Positions 33,000-43,801 of a DNA stretch of 64,000 nt are shown here, one piece after another. The stretch covers positions 186,001 to 250,000 of the forward strand of contig OZ037922.1 in assembly GCA_964035575.1 (NCBI GenBank). Reading direction: 5' to 3'. The position numbers and the translations under genes were made by a program. The notes below the pieces were generated by a model. The model searched no databases. It was given only the letters and a program-made list of their open reading frames with translations, and was not told where the DNA came from. The stretch's first letter is position 1, and each line of letters starts with the position of its first letter. Source of the DNA: Rhynchopus sp. YZ270_cl-10 (lineage: Eukaryota > Euglenozoa > Diplonemea > Diplonemida > Diplonemidae).

Positions 33000-34590
33000 T
33001 ACATCGGGTGCTGTATCGACTTCGAAGCAGTCAGGTCAGCCACGTTCACCTGCCGCACGCGACCGCAGCGTAAACACACCCCGTAACAAAACATCCGCCT
33101 TCTACTCGGCGATACCCGTGCCGTACAAAGTTTGCGCCATGCCCCGTTTCCGAATATGTCCACCATCAATCTGATCCGACACCCTTGGACCATGCCTGAC
33201 GCCACCCGTAGACCGCACAACTGCCTCCCCGAAACGTCCATAATACCTACTGCTTGCTCCTCCCCTTCGACGTACACACCCCACCTTAGCTCGATGCGTC
33301 CGTCCACACAGTCAAAGACTCGGTAGGGGGCAAATGCTACCACCCGTTATCTTCCACCAACCCAGGCGATGAACGAGCTCCCTACACCCCCACCTCGGGA
33401 CCTGCACCCATACGTCCCACGCCGCCTTGTCCGTCGAACAATCTCCCGCTACGCGCCGGACGTAACATCGTCGCGGCCAAGAATGCCATAGGTACCTGCG
33501 TCACGTACAACTGCCACACCAGACTCCCAAACACGCGAAAAACCCTCCGCGGAGACATCTCACTCGCTGTCCCCGCAACTTCGTCAGCCAGCTCACATAC
33601 GGTGTGCGTATCGGATCAGATCAGACCAAATGCCGGAACTCTCTCAAAACTGAAATGGCCTCCCGTGTACCTCTGAGCAGTTCACCGTAATATACACCGT
33701 TCACAGCGACCCCGGAAAAACACTGCGCACGCAATACGTCCCCACAAGCCCCCTGACACCAAAAGGCTATCGTCCCACGCTACACCCTCATCCGTCCGCA
33801 ATAGAAGCTCGCCGTTCGGTGCGCAATCGTCGGTACGTCCTCACCCCATGCGCATACACAATACGTCTCTGTCTACCGGAAATTGGAATTCACGTCCAGT
33901 ACCTCCTACACCGTACGAGGACATTGATGCGATGTCCGCAGGTCCCACCAACATGTCGTGCAGCGGTCGAACACCAAAACGGAACCTCCCCGAACGCTTT
34001 TGCACTGTGTGCCCGCCAAGTCTAAACCCTGCCTTCTATATAAAAAACTTCGCTCCAAAGGCAACAACTCCATCAATCCCTCCATGTGCTAATCGCAGGT
34101 GGTAAGAAATCACTGCGCGGGGTCTTCCGTGCCAGCTCGTGCAGCATCCCCGTCCTTGACGCCGCCCTAAACGCCTCTGGAGACCTAATGAGGTCCGTGA
34201 CCCCCAACCAGCTTGCCGTCCCCGTCCAGTGCACGCAGCTCGTCGAGGCCCATGCGCGTCACACAGATTGCCGCCAAACGCTCTTCAGACTGAGACCTCC
34301 GCCTCTCATCCGGATCGCCCCACCAGTCGACAAAACCTCGTCGTAACCACACTCTACACCATCCCCCTTCTGCCATGTCCCTGGCACAATCCACCAAAAA
34401 CTCATCCCCCTCGTACTTCTGTGCGTAACGCCAGCGGTTCCGAGAACGCCGCCGTCTCCTCCACGCGCAACCCCCTATGCCATAAGCGCGTAACACACCG
34501 TCCCATCACCGTCGCTTTCGCGAGCCGCACTGTACCATCAACATAAAATAAAATAAAAACACGCTTCAGGCCCGGACAGCACGACCCTAA
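33000..34590 (-). pseudogene. Decayed coding region, unknown family
   Basis: Minus-strand open frames at 32,999-33,343 and 34,185-34,496 and the sequence between them have protein-like composition (for example GIMDVSGRQLCGLRVASGM and RYAQKYEGDEFLVDCARDM), unlike the surrounding AT-rich repeats. The frame is broken several times. No diagnostic motif was recognised, so it could be a host gene fragment or the remains of a mobile or virus-like element. Confidence 0.45.
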
Positions 34591-34744
34591 ACGATGTCGT
34601 CACCCTGCGGAGACGCCGGTTCTGTCTGCTTCGAGCACCACCGCCCCCTCTGCCTGTTCAGCGCCCTCTGGAGGTCTGCCTCGACCTGGCCCGACACGTC
34701 TATCCTGAACCTCTTCAACCCGTACACCACGTTTGCAAAGTGCT

Positions 34745-34930
34745 GTACCCTTTATCCCTTTACCTTATCTCCCTATACCTTGTATCCCTAACCTTATCTC
34801 CCTATACCTTATCTCCCTATACCTTATCTCCCTATACCTTGTATCCCTAACCTTATCTCCCTATACCTTATCTCCCTATACCTTATCTCCCTATACCTTA
34901 TATCCCTGTACCTTTTATCCCTCTACCTTT
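34745..34930. repeat. 15-bp minisatellite (CCTTATCTCCCTATA), about 12 units
   Basis: Imperfect units alternating between TTATCTCCCTATACC and variants such as TTGTATCCCTAACC. It is followed by a run of about 33 T at 34,955-34,987, which may help slippage. Confidence 0.85.
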
Positions 34931-34948
34931 TCCCCTTCTTCTTCTTCA

Positions 34949-34988
<40 letters not shown>

Positions 34989-35003
34989 ATTTTTCGTCCC
35001 TCT

Positions 35004-35930
35004 TTACAGCCCGTCCCCCTGTTGCCCCAATATGACCCCGCTCAGGCTCCGTTCATCGTGCTTTGACCCATCGTTTTTCTCTTCATTCTCATGTTTCGCG
35101 CTAACTCTCTCTGTTATTAGTCTCCCCTGTTCTGTAACCTTTCCCCCCCCCGCCCCCCCCCCCCCGTACCCCACCTCCACGATAGCTATGTCTCTGATTG
35201 CTCGTTCCCCTTCCCCCCGGGGTAAACCTGTTCTCCTTTCCCTGTGGCCTCCAGTACGGATCGTATGAGGGAACGTAATGCCCCGTACCCCCCTTCGGGT
35301 ACAAACCCCACGCCAGCACTCACCGAAGATTAACTGTACCCGCATCAATGGCTTTTGCCGCATTCGCATACGTCACCGTCAATCAACCACCGCCGTGCAG
35401 CGCCGCGACCCCGACGTCAGCACGCTCCCCAAAGTTCACTCGCGGCGTCGAACCCGTTCCACACAGCGTTGGGAGTTTTCCCTGGGCCGAGGCAGCGACC
35501 TCGTCCGTCGAAGTACTGTTTTAGTTGTATCACCACTTCTGGAGTCTGCGGAATAACTTTGATTTTGCTGAAGATCTGTTTGTACTGTTCATCCACTGAG
35601 AGAATATGTGCCGTACGGATATCAGTTTGTTCGAAACCTTTCACCATCGACTACAGACAGCACACCCGCTTTACCATCAGACAGAAGACTCAACGTGTGG
35701 CTCGTGTGCTTCACAATGTCTCCCACAGTCAACAAATGGAGGCATGTGTAAGATGAGAACTGTACCAGATAGGCTGCCAGACTGCAGCAAAGAGGCACCA
35801 TGGCAGTAACATTGCGAACGTGCTCGTCGGGAGTTCATGATTTCCTTAAAGTAAACGCGCGCATCGCCGCCACCCTCTTGAGCTGGTGGACGGTCCTTTC
35901 CGGCTGCCGCGGGTGGTAGCCCTACTCCTC
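35004..35930 (-). pseudogene. Decayed coding region, unknown family
   Basis: Minus-strand frames at 35,004-35,369 and 35,417-35,647 show good coding character (MVKGFEQTDIRTAHILSVDE, VIQLKQYFDGRGRC), and further protein-like sequence lies upstream to about 35,750. The frames are interrupted. It may be part of the same fossil as 33,000-34,590, split by the minisatellite, but this is inference. Confidence 0.4.
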
Positions 35931-36239
35931 GTTGCTCACTACCGTCGCGACATTCTTCGCCTCCTCCTTCTGCAATCGCCTCTCAGCAGCAGTACGTGCA
36001 CACCCACCCCACGGCAGAGAATACGTCCAGCCACCCGCGCGCTACTCCATGCATAGTCTTCCCCCGCCTTCCCACGCTAGTCATCGTGATAACCCCATCG
36101 TAATAGTCCGGTTAAATGCAGTCCGTGTATCCCGTCCCCCCAGAAGCCTCCTTTATTCCCCATATTATTCATGATCTTCGTCATGTTTCTTATACTCTCT
36201 CGTTCACCCCATTCCTTCCCTGTGGCTTCCCGGTCACCT

Positions 36240-36581
36240 ACCTTCCCTGTTCCCTGCTCGTAACCCTGTTTACCTGGCTTTTTGTCTTCCCGTGGTATTC
36301 TCTTTTCCTGCTAGTAACCCTGTTTACTTAGCCCCTGATACCTATATTTTCCCCTTTTCATGTTTCCTTTTTTCTCTTGTCTTCCCGTAGTACTCTGTTC
36401 ACCTGCTAGTAACCCTGTTTACCTAGCCCCCATCTACCGGTATTGACCTTGTTTCCTGGCTGTTCTCTCGTCTTCCCGTAGCACTCTGTTAACCTGCTAG
36501 TAACCCTGTTTACCTAGCCCCCATCTACTCGTATTTACCTTGTTATCCTTTCTTCTCTTCTACCCGTGGTACCCTGTTTAC

Positions 36582-36614
<33 letters not shown>

Positions 36615-36617
36615 ACC
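36240..36617 (+). repeat. Tandem repeat with core CTGCTAGTAACCCTGTTTACC, copy 2
   Basis: About 300 bases are near-identical to the right part of 32,150-32,600, including the terminal T run. The two arrays are followed by different sequence (repeat D in one, GTCCGAC palindromes in the other) after a shared AAACACCG. Confidence 0.8.
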
Positions 36618-36639
36618 GCACGGTGCAGTCTGTCCTGGA

Positions 36640-36870
36640 AATGTCGGACCCTTTTGTCGGAGTCCGAGGGGGTCCGACAGTCGGACCCCCTGAGTCCGAC
36701 AGTCGGACTCAGGGGTCCGACTGTCGGACTCACAGTCGGACCCCTGAGTCCGACTGCCGGACCCTGGGGTCCGACAGGCACACCCAGGTGCCCAGGTGCC
36801 CAGGTACCCAGGTACCCAGATACCCAGGTCCAGGTCCAGGAACAGGTACCCAGGAACAGGAAAAAAGTCG
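36640..36870. repeat. GTCCGACAGTCGGAC palindrome cluster followed by CCAGGTAC repeats
   Basis: At least six copies of palindromes around GTCCGACAGTCGGAC occur in 130 bases, then ACCCAGGTGCCCAGGT and GTCCAGGAACAGG repeats. The same palindrome occurs at 42,262-42,307. Together they could form large alternative hairpins. Confidence 0.85.
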
Positions 36871-36899
36871 TGAAAGAGCAACCACAGCTCCACATGACA

Positions 36900-38150
36900 A
36901 ACACAAAAGTGTCCAGTCACGTGGGGCATTCATGCACTGAGGAGATAATGTTCCAACAATTTACAAGAAAGATTACTTAACCTACTGCTGGAAATTGCCA
37001 GGTCGTAGTAACACACAAAGTGTGCCTCCGTTCGGGAAGACCGGATATTCTAGAGACCAAAAAGGCCTCAAGAATATCTTCCGGTAGTCAAGGTATAACC
37101 GAGTGAACGGCCCAAGACCCCCGTGGAGAAGTTAAATGTTGTAATGCTATCAAGTAGAAACTGCGACCACTGTCTTACCCTCCTCAATGCATGGTGGAAG
37201 ATGTCTTTGACAACCAATATCCTGTACCCAGGTACCCATATTCCCAGACCCACGCAGTACCACGTCGCAGTACTACGCAAAATTTACCACCAGACCCTGT
37301 CTTCGTGCACCTGAAGTGCAACGCCGCAGACAGGCCAAACATGCGTTGGACTCAGAGGAATGCCCGCTGTGCAGGTATCAAACATGAGAACCAACTCCCA
37401 GCAACAAGGGGCGCCTTTTGGCGGGCGTTGTTGAGGGTGTTTGGGGTGCAAAGTTTTCCACAATTTTGATGCGCGGGTACAGAAGTGTTGTCTTGTTCTT
37501 TCATCTCTAGGAATGTAAATGTCAATCGCGTTTAACTACCACGAGGGCTTGTTCAGTGAACCCACGAGGGGTCGAAGGGGGTTGGTTATCCCATATCTAT
37601 CAAAGGTTGTGTCGACCAGGCGAATCCACTATGTTACGCTGTACGTTGTTAAATCCGAAGAAATAACGCTTTAGCAGCCGCAGGAAGTTTGTTAAAAAGA
37701 GTGCCTCACGCTACACAAACCACCACCCGCGATTGACTTAGATGTTATAACAAAGAGAATTCAGAACAAAACAACACCCTGCCCCATACACACTAAATTG
37801 TCATGCTTCAAGAGCATGCCTGGGCCAAAATTACTGTGACAAAAAGGCAACAAGACCACCCACAAGGAGTGTGAAATGTGCACTGGTTTTCTGGGGGAAC
37901 GCAATATTTTCTTGTGCCTCGTCCTCCGCAAGCAGAGGACAGACTTTCCGGAAGGTTTCCAAAGTCGAATTTCTTGCACTAGCTATGCTCCCTGGGTTAA
38001 ATGGCAATAGCAGTGACTGACAAAGTGTACCCATCCCCCTTCCACCCCAGATCTTAGTCCGCAAACTCAGAATGGATTGATGCGGGTGATACTCTTTGGA
38101 TTTTGAGTTGCTGAATGTCGGAGACGCGGCGAGGCTTCTCATCACAATCG
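36900..38150. other. Spacer with weak coding traces
   Basis: No gene is supported. The plus-strand frame at 37,191-37,469 has some protein-like stretch (RWTQRNARCAGIKHENQLPA) and 37,831-38,145 on the minus strand is weakly protein-like; both lack recognisable motifs and may be remains of elements. Confidence 0.35.
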
Positions 38151-38394
38151 CAGATGCAGTTCAGATTTCACGATCCTGTGATGAGTGTAAATGTGGAGTG
38201 TGATTAATGAATGAAATGTATGGTGTAGAAACGCAGTTATCGGGAAAGGTGGGTTAATGTGGTAAAAAAAGTGGATAAAACTCGTGTAATTTTGTGAATT
38301 CCCACAAAGGTGGGTGATAATGTGCCCTTTTGTCACTCAATTGTAACCGAGAATGTATGGGAGAATGAAATTTTATTTCCCAACCCAACAACAA

Positions 38395-38550
38395 CGATAA
38401 AGCGTGAAGACAATAAATGAAATCAAAGCGGAATAAATTTGAGGTTTTGTGAGGCACTCAACGAGTGTGCCGGCTCTGTGGCGTCACGGAGCCACCAACA
38501 CTCCCCAGTCATTTTTCCTGCGCTTCCAGGAAAACTCGCGTTTGCGACCA
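38395..38550 (+). repeat. Dispersed repeat family C, copy 2
   Basis: Second copy of the repeat at 31,417-31,580, with the same block order and moderate divergence. Confidence 0.6.
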
Positions 38551-38799
38551 GGCCGAAACGAAAAAATTTAATTCACAGCAAACAGGTGTGAGGGAGAAGA
38601 AAAGAAAGTGAACAAAAACGAAAAAACAATGTTTTTCTGAAATGTGATGTTGTTGGGGTGGGGAGAATAAAACAGTTCCAGAAAAGCTCCTGCGTCGGTT
38701 TTCTTTTGGTTAAAAAAATCACTCAGTAAAAAAAAGAACTTTTTCATCACTCCCCTCAAACACCCTCAAACACTGCCAAAACGAAGAAGGACAGGATGT

Positions 38800-39100
38800 A
38801 TGACACTTACGGATACCAAGTCTCAGCGGGTATGAGAAGCAAGGAGGTGTACAAGAAGAAATGGGACGAGTTCTTGCGGTTTTCAAACCTCGAGCGACTT
38901 GGTCCGCTTTGTATGGACACGGACCTCGACACCCCGACATGTACTGGCTTTTGAGAAAGGCAGTCGGTTCCTCGGTAGATTGCGTGCAAGTGAGGGAATA
39001 TCCATCTGCTTGGAAGACGTCAAAACACCAAACATAGTATTTCGCGACATAAAGGGCAGATCAAATACTCACTGCCTTACATTCTCGGTTACAATTGAGT
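38800..39100 (+). pseudogene. Broken fragment sharing a KKWDEFLRF motif with 39.5 kb
   Basis: A short plus-strand frame starting near 38,801 contains YKKKWDEFLRFSNL. The minus-strand frame at 39,367-39,684 contains YRKTWDDFLRFNRL in the same position relative to its Met. The motif resembles the core-binding start of tyrosine recombinases such as those of Crypton-type or virus-like elements. It is broken and only the N-terminal part is recognisable. Confidence 0.4.
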
Positions 39101-39109
39101 GACACAAAG

Positions 39110-39360
39110 GGCATATAATCTGCAAAATTACACGAGTTTTATTTCACTGAGTTAGATAATTATTATCTCATGAAATAAAGTGAACATTATTTCACGAGGT
39201 GGTGGGTGACTCAAACTGGGGCTCAACTTCACGAAGCGAGTGGAGTTCAGCATTTTGATTTCATGAGTGAAGTGAGTGTAATCATAAAAGTGATGTCACG
39301 AGCGATAGCGAGTGGGTATCACGTATTCCAGTTTGTGAATCACCCATCAGTTAAATAATG
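39110..39360. repeat. Foldback block with GTGAAATAA and CGAGCGATAGCGAGTG motifs
   Basis: Left end ATTATCTCATGAAATAAAGTGAACATTATTTCACG and right end AAATAATGTTCACTTTAG pair as inverted sequences. The interior contains CACGAAGCGAGTGG and CGAGCGATAGCGAGTGGG, short palindromes of the same style as at 22.4 kb. Confidence 0.6.
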
Positions 39361-39366
39361 TTCACT

Positions 39367-39684
39367 TTAGTTTTCGATACGTAATTTTATACCACGCGTG
39401 AAAAACGTAAACAGGTGAAAAAGTGAGTGAAATAAGATTCGTTTTATTTCACGCAAATCGTGAAGGATTGGGTGGGAGTGAAATAAAAGATCACGGAGTG
39501 ATCTGAAGGACACGACGTGTTCTTCCCTGGGCTCGTTCGCTCCTGAAAGTCTGTTGAAACGGAGGAAATCGTCCCATGTTTTCCTGTACTGCACACCACT
39601 GTTCATGTCGTCGAACAAGTTGTCATATACATCCTCCATCTCCGCAAACTTGCGCGTGGGTTTAGGCATGTGTGTAAGAGGCAA
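39367..39684 (-). pseudogene. Related fragment with WDDFLRF motif, opposite orientation
   Basis: Contains MEDVYDNLFDDMNSG then YRKTWDDFLRFNRL, related to the 38.8 kb fragment and facing it. The downstream part runs into hairpin repeats (GTGAAATAAGA type), so no catalytic domain is present. Same caveats as its partner. Confidence 0.4.
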
Positions 39685-39757
39685 TAAATAATCTGTAATT
39701 TGAAGTGTGGTGGTGTGAGGGGTGAAATACGTTTTTCACTTGTGGAATAAAATTACA

Positions 39758-39930
39758 TATTGAGTGAAATAAGAACATTTTCTTGCACTTGCCACTAAAA
39801 AGGCACCCTCGTGACTCTCTCACTCTTATTCCCCTCGCTTCGCTCGGGAAATAACGCACTCGGGCACCTTTTTAGTGGCGCGTGAAATAAAATAGTTCTT
39901 ATTTCACTCGAATAAATAGTTATTATCTCA
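39758..39930. repeat. Foldback hairpin with GCGAAGCGAG-type loop
   Basis: Arms GAGTGAAATAAGAAC and GTTCTTATTTCACTC, together with GCCACTAAAAAGG and CCTTTTTAGTGGC, pair over about 50 bases each. The loop contains CCCTCGCTTCGCTCGGG, a perfect small palindrome. Confidence 0.8.
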
Positions 39931-40630
39931 CGGGCAATAATGTTGTGCTGCGTTTTCGAAATTCCTACAGTATATTTGACAAATGATGTATGACCACTAG
40001 TACGGGGCGTCAAGGTTGGGTATGGTGAACAGTTCCTCGAAGTCCTATGACTGCAACCCTTTTGGTTGCATGCGCAGATCTCCTCCACATTGCTTTTGCG
40101 CCTACTCTCGGCATGGGTTTTGTTTTGTTCTTTGTGTGCGGAGATAATGTCTACTGTATTTTGTGTAATCTCCAGGAAGGAATTTCGAAAACGCGGCTAA
40201 ACATTATTACACAAGTGAGATAAAAAATTGTTGGCTCTCTCTCTGTTGTTTTGGCTTTTGTTTTTTTGTCTATTTGTGACGAGGCCTGGAACACCTGAAC
40301 ATAGGCATATCTGGAAAATCTATCTGAGGTGTGGCAAATTAAATATATTCAAGCGTGTGGTTGAGGCGCACCTAAACATAAGTAAGTGCAAGTCTGAACA
40401 TTTATTTTCAGAGGCCTTAGTGAGGCTGTTTCGGCCTCGTTGCATTGTATCATGATGTAATAAGGTTCACATACTTTCGATTCAAAGAAGAGAAAGCACA
40501 CAAGAAAATAAAATGCTGCAAACCACTGGGTGTGTTGTTTGCATCTACACAAGTAACTGAAAGTTAAACATTTACATACCTTGTCTTCCCCGTAGCCTCC
40601 GCCTTCGCTGCTGTCAAGCTGCCTTCTCTT

Positions 40631-40919
40631 GGTACCCAGTACCCAGTACCCAGTACCCAGTACCCAGTACCCAGTACCCAGTACCCAGTACCCAGTACCC
40701 AGTACCCAGTACCCAGTACCCAGTACCCAGTACCCAGTACCCAGTACCCAGTACCCAGTACCCAGTACCCAGTACCCAGTACCCAGTACCCAGTACCCAG
40801 TACCCAGTACCCAGTACCCAGTACCCAGTACCCAGTACCCAGTACCCAGTACCCAGTACCCAGTACCCAGTACCCAGTACCCAGTACCCAGTACCCAGTA
40901 CCCAGTACCCAGTACCCAG
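40631..40919. repeat. 7-bp minisatellite (CCCAGTA), about 41 units
   Basis: Perfect tandem units of ACCCAGT from 40,631 to 40,919. Seven is not a multiple of three and no unit contains a stop in any frame, so a 21-base super-period codes YWVLGTG-like repeats on one strand. It is not treated as a gene. Confidence 0.95.
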
Positions 40920-41184
40920 GTCGCCCCCTGGTTGGTCGAGAACCTAAAAATGCAAAAAAACGCAAAATTCATGTGTTTTGACCATGTCTGGGTACACCAA
41001 ATACACACCTCTGAACAAGCCTATACCCAGTAGTAGGCAACAAGCGCTATTTTTTGACCAAGAAAAAAAAAATCCCCCAAAAATTGGGTGTAGTAGGTAG
41101 GGCCCAAAAAATCCAAAGAAAACCTCAGATTGACCAAACAATGAAAAAAATTTTCAAGTCAAATTTTCAGCCAAAATACGGCTA

Positions 41185-42140
41185 CAGTCCCGCCTCTAAT
41201 TAGTGAATTTCTAATTTATAAATTCGACCAAATCTGAAAATATTTAATTAGCGACTTTATAAATTAGAACGTCACTAATTAAGATTTTATAAATTACAGC
41301 TTGTCCACCCAAATCCCAGTCTAAATCTCTACCAGACTATCTGCATCTTTCTCTCCGACCATCATGTCTGTCACGACGGGTTTGTGCGGGTTCTATTGGA
41401 GGAATATGTGGAAAAGGAGGTGTGTAATCAGTGATACACGGAGGTAAAAAACGGTGCGGTCGGTGGTGGCTGTGCGGACGCGCATGCCGTTCACCTCCAT
41501 GGTCTATTTCGCCCACGAGATGAAAAGACCTGGCACCAGGAGTCGGTTACACCGAGGCGTGTCCCGCCTCATCTTCACCACCATCCCCCTCGCAAGCGAC
41601 GCAAATCGGTTGGCTGTTGAACTTGTGGGTATTCCCGTAAGGTTGAGAAACCTCTTCAGCTCCTCGAGGTTCAAAAGAGCCTTGGGTGAAGTACGAACCG
41701 CTCTCTTTTTGTGGGTTTTGTACTTGGAGATGGTGGGAGCAGAAATATAGCGTCCTGGGTGAGCGTCATTCCACCACGCCATCACATCAGCGTGCGGTCT
41801 GTCATTAGTGCCTGCGTCCGCCGATGAACGGTGAGGCTGGCACTCTCAACTTCTCTGTCATCCGCCATGGCGTTGTCTGTGATGGTGACAATCTCCGGGG
41901 CGGTGAGGACAGCCTGCTCGACGATGGTCACATCTTCGGCATATTTCTTTCATTTTTTCCGTTCATTCCGTGATGGTGACTTGTGCAGGCAAAAAAAAAA
42001 TTTCGGCTCCGCCGGGGAAAATAAATTCAATAACTTAGTATTCCCCCCCCGAAAAATAAATTAATTCACGACTTTATAAATTAGAACGTCACTAATTAGG
42101 ATTTTATAAAATAAAACGCTATTATTTATAGGCGGGACTG
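41185..42140 (-). mobile_element. Tigger/pogo-like DNA transposon remnant (956 bp) with TA duplication
   Basis: Both ends begin CAGTCCCGCCT reading inward and are flanked by TA (41,183-41,184 and 42,141-42,142), as in Tc1/mariner-pogo elements. Subterminal ACTTTATAAATTAGAACGTC recurs near each end. Minus-strand coding traces at about 41,504-41,950 include ADVMAWWNDAHPGRYISAPT and ISKY, a helix-turn-helix like that of pogo/Tigger transposases. The frame changes near 41,785 and the catalytic DDE region is missing, so it is dead. A related empty sequence lies at 30,463-30,512. Confidence 0.78.
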
Positions 42141-42353
42141 TATTTTGGTTATACCATGTGTACTGTAGTGGCTATACAAGGCGATTTTCGGCCAAAAAAA
42201 TTTTTTTTGGCCAAAAAAAAAATTTTTTTTTCGGCCCAAAAAAAAAAAAAATTTTTTTTTTGGGTCCGACTGTCGGACCCCAGAGTCCGACAGTCGGACT
42301 CAGGGGGTAAGTCCGTTATTTACACACTCCAAGCACGACAGACCGCACCGTGC
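42141..42353. repeat. Satellite remnant, A/T runs and GTCCGAC palindromes
   Basis: Continues the satellite unit interrupted by the Tigger-like element, followed by runs of A and T (42,195-42,261) and a palindrome pair (GGTCCGACTGTCGGACC and AGTCCGACAGTCGGACT) at 42,262-42,300. Confidence 0.6.
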
Positions 42354-43480
42354 GTGTTGTTCGACTCTACCCAACTCGTCTCTTCCCTTTGGTTGTTGTG
42401 ATCATGACTTGTATTATCACTGAAGTACAGAAAAACCCAGATCGTCTCGTTTGATTGTTGTGAACATGTCTTGTAGAATTCTGTGAAGTTTGTGGACTGG
42501 TGCGGAGCACAGACATGGGATGGGTGGGGCTGTCTATAGGGGGTGGGGTTGGGTTGCTAGGGGGTAAAAAGAACTGGTGAGGGATGCTTATCCCCTTCAT
42601 CGCGACAGAAACTTTCACGTATGGCAAATGATAATATATTATGCGCTATTATGAGATCTCATAATACATGTGATATTATGCGCTATTATGTGCTATTATG
42701 CGCTATTATGCGCTATTATGTGCTATTATGCGCCAATTATGCGGCGTTATGCGCTCATTATGTGCCGTACCCCCCACCCCCCCACCCAAAAAAAGTCGCT
42801 CAGAAGTGGTCAAAAGTGCCCAAAACCGGGCGGAATTCGATTTTGGGGTACAAATGGGCCTATGGTGTGGTTTTTATTGACTTCAGGGGGTTTTCTTTGA
42901 TTTATTACCTACTTCACGTTTTTTGACGGCTTAAGATACCTTGGGTGGGAAAACCTTTGGTACCAGGTGCTTGACACTTTTTGAAACATGGTTCTAAGTT
43001 CCACCAAGTCCCTCTAAACACCCCGAAACCGCCTGGGTACCCCTCGGGATAGGTTCTGGGGTGAAAATATGTGGCTTTGGGGGCTTTTCTGGCCCCTGGC
43101 TCACACTGAGGCGTGATGGATGTGTGAGTTGCTCTATCTACGAGGGGTGGGCAGGTACAAGTTGTATGTACATTTTTGAAAAAAGCAGATACGGGGCTTC
43201 TTGAGGCTCAAAACTGCTCAAAACCGGGCGCAGATGGATTTTTGGACATCTGAGGGTGGTATTTTCTGGTTTGGGGCATTGGGGTAGGGCACATAATGAG
43301 CACATAATAGCGCATAATCATTATGCGCTATTATGTGCTATTATGCGCTATTATGCATTATGCGATTATTATGAGCGCGCATAATAGCGCATAATGATCT
43401 CATAATTTATTATGAGATCTCATAATAAATTATCATTTGCCATACGTGAACTTTCCTTGTATATTGCATATCCCCAAAAA
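42354..43480 (+). repeat. Dispersed repeat family D, second copy, split by an inserted element
   Basis: Bases 42,354-42,615 and 43,449-43,480 together equal the uninterrupted copy at 32,601-32,893 apart from the duplicated 6-bp target. Identity is high, so the duplication of family D is recent. Confidence 0.88.
42616..43448. mobile_element. Non-autonomous element (833 bp) with TIR and 6-bp target duplication
   Basis: Starts CACGTATGGCAAATGATAAT and ends with its complement ATTATCATTTGCCATACGTG. The 6-bp AACTTT is duplicated at 42,610-42,615 and 43,449-43,454, as shown by the empty copy of family D. Both subterminal regions consist of short repeats of ATTATGCGCTATTATG. The centre (about 42,770-43,290) has no coding capacity that I can support. 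The superfamily is not identified. Confidence 0.85.
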
Positions 43481-43497
43481 AAAAATCACAAAAAAAA

Positions 43498-43750
43498 CAG
43501 GGGTAAAGTAAAAAGTGCAAACGCCCAAACGGACGAACGCAACAGAGGGACGGGTATATGGTTCTGACTATTCCTGTTGCATACACAGGAATGTGGGCGA
43601 ACCGCGCGAACCACAAAAAGCACTTCGCTCACTTTCCCCCCTGCAGTGAGCGATAAAACACAGTCACAAAAAGCTCCTTTGCTGCTCGTCGTTTCCTTTT
43701 TCAGGGAGGGGGTATACGTTGGTGTGGGGCTGTGACACATCATAACCGTG
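43498..43750 (+). repeat. Dispersed repeat family E, copy 1
   Basis: About 250 bases (GGGGTAAAGTAAAAAGTGCAAACG through GTTGGTGTGGGGCTGTGACAC) that recur at 44,990-45,266, with a 24-base indel. A short third fragment (ATACGTTGG-ATGGGGCTGTGACAC) lies at 45,583-45,607 close to the end of the VWA coding region. Confidence 0.85.
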
Positions 43751-43801
43751 GTGCACTCCGAAGGAGCCACGCCAGGTGGGTGGGAGGGAATGTTTTCATG
43801 T

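Noticed and set aside
40349-41033. Long frames with YWVLGTG repeats or their complement
   Set aside because: They are produced by the 7-bp minisatellite and run into satellite sequence on both sides.
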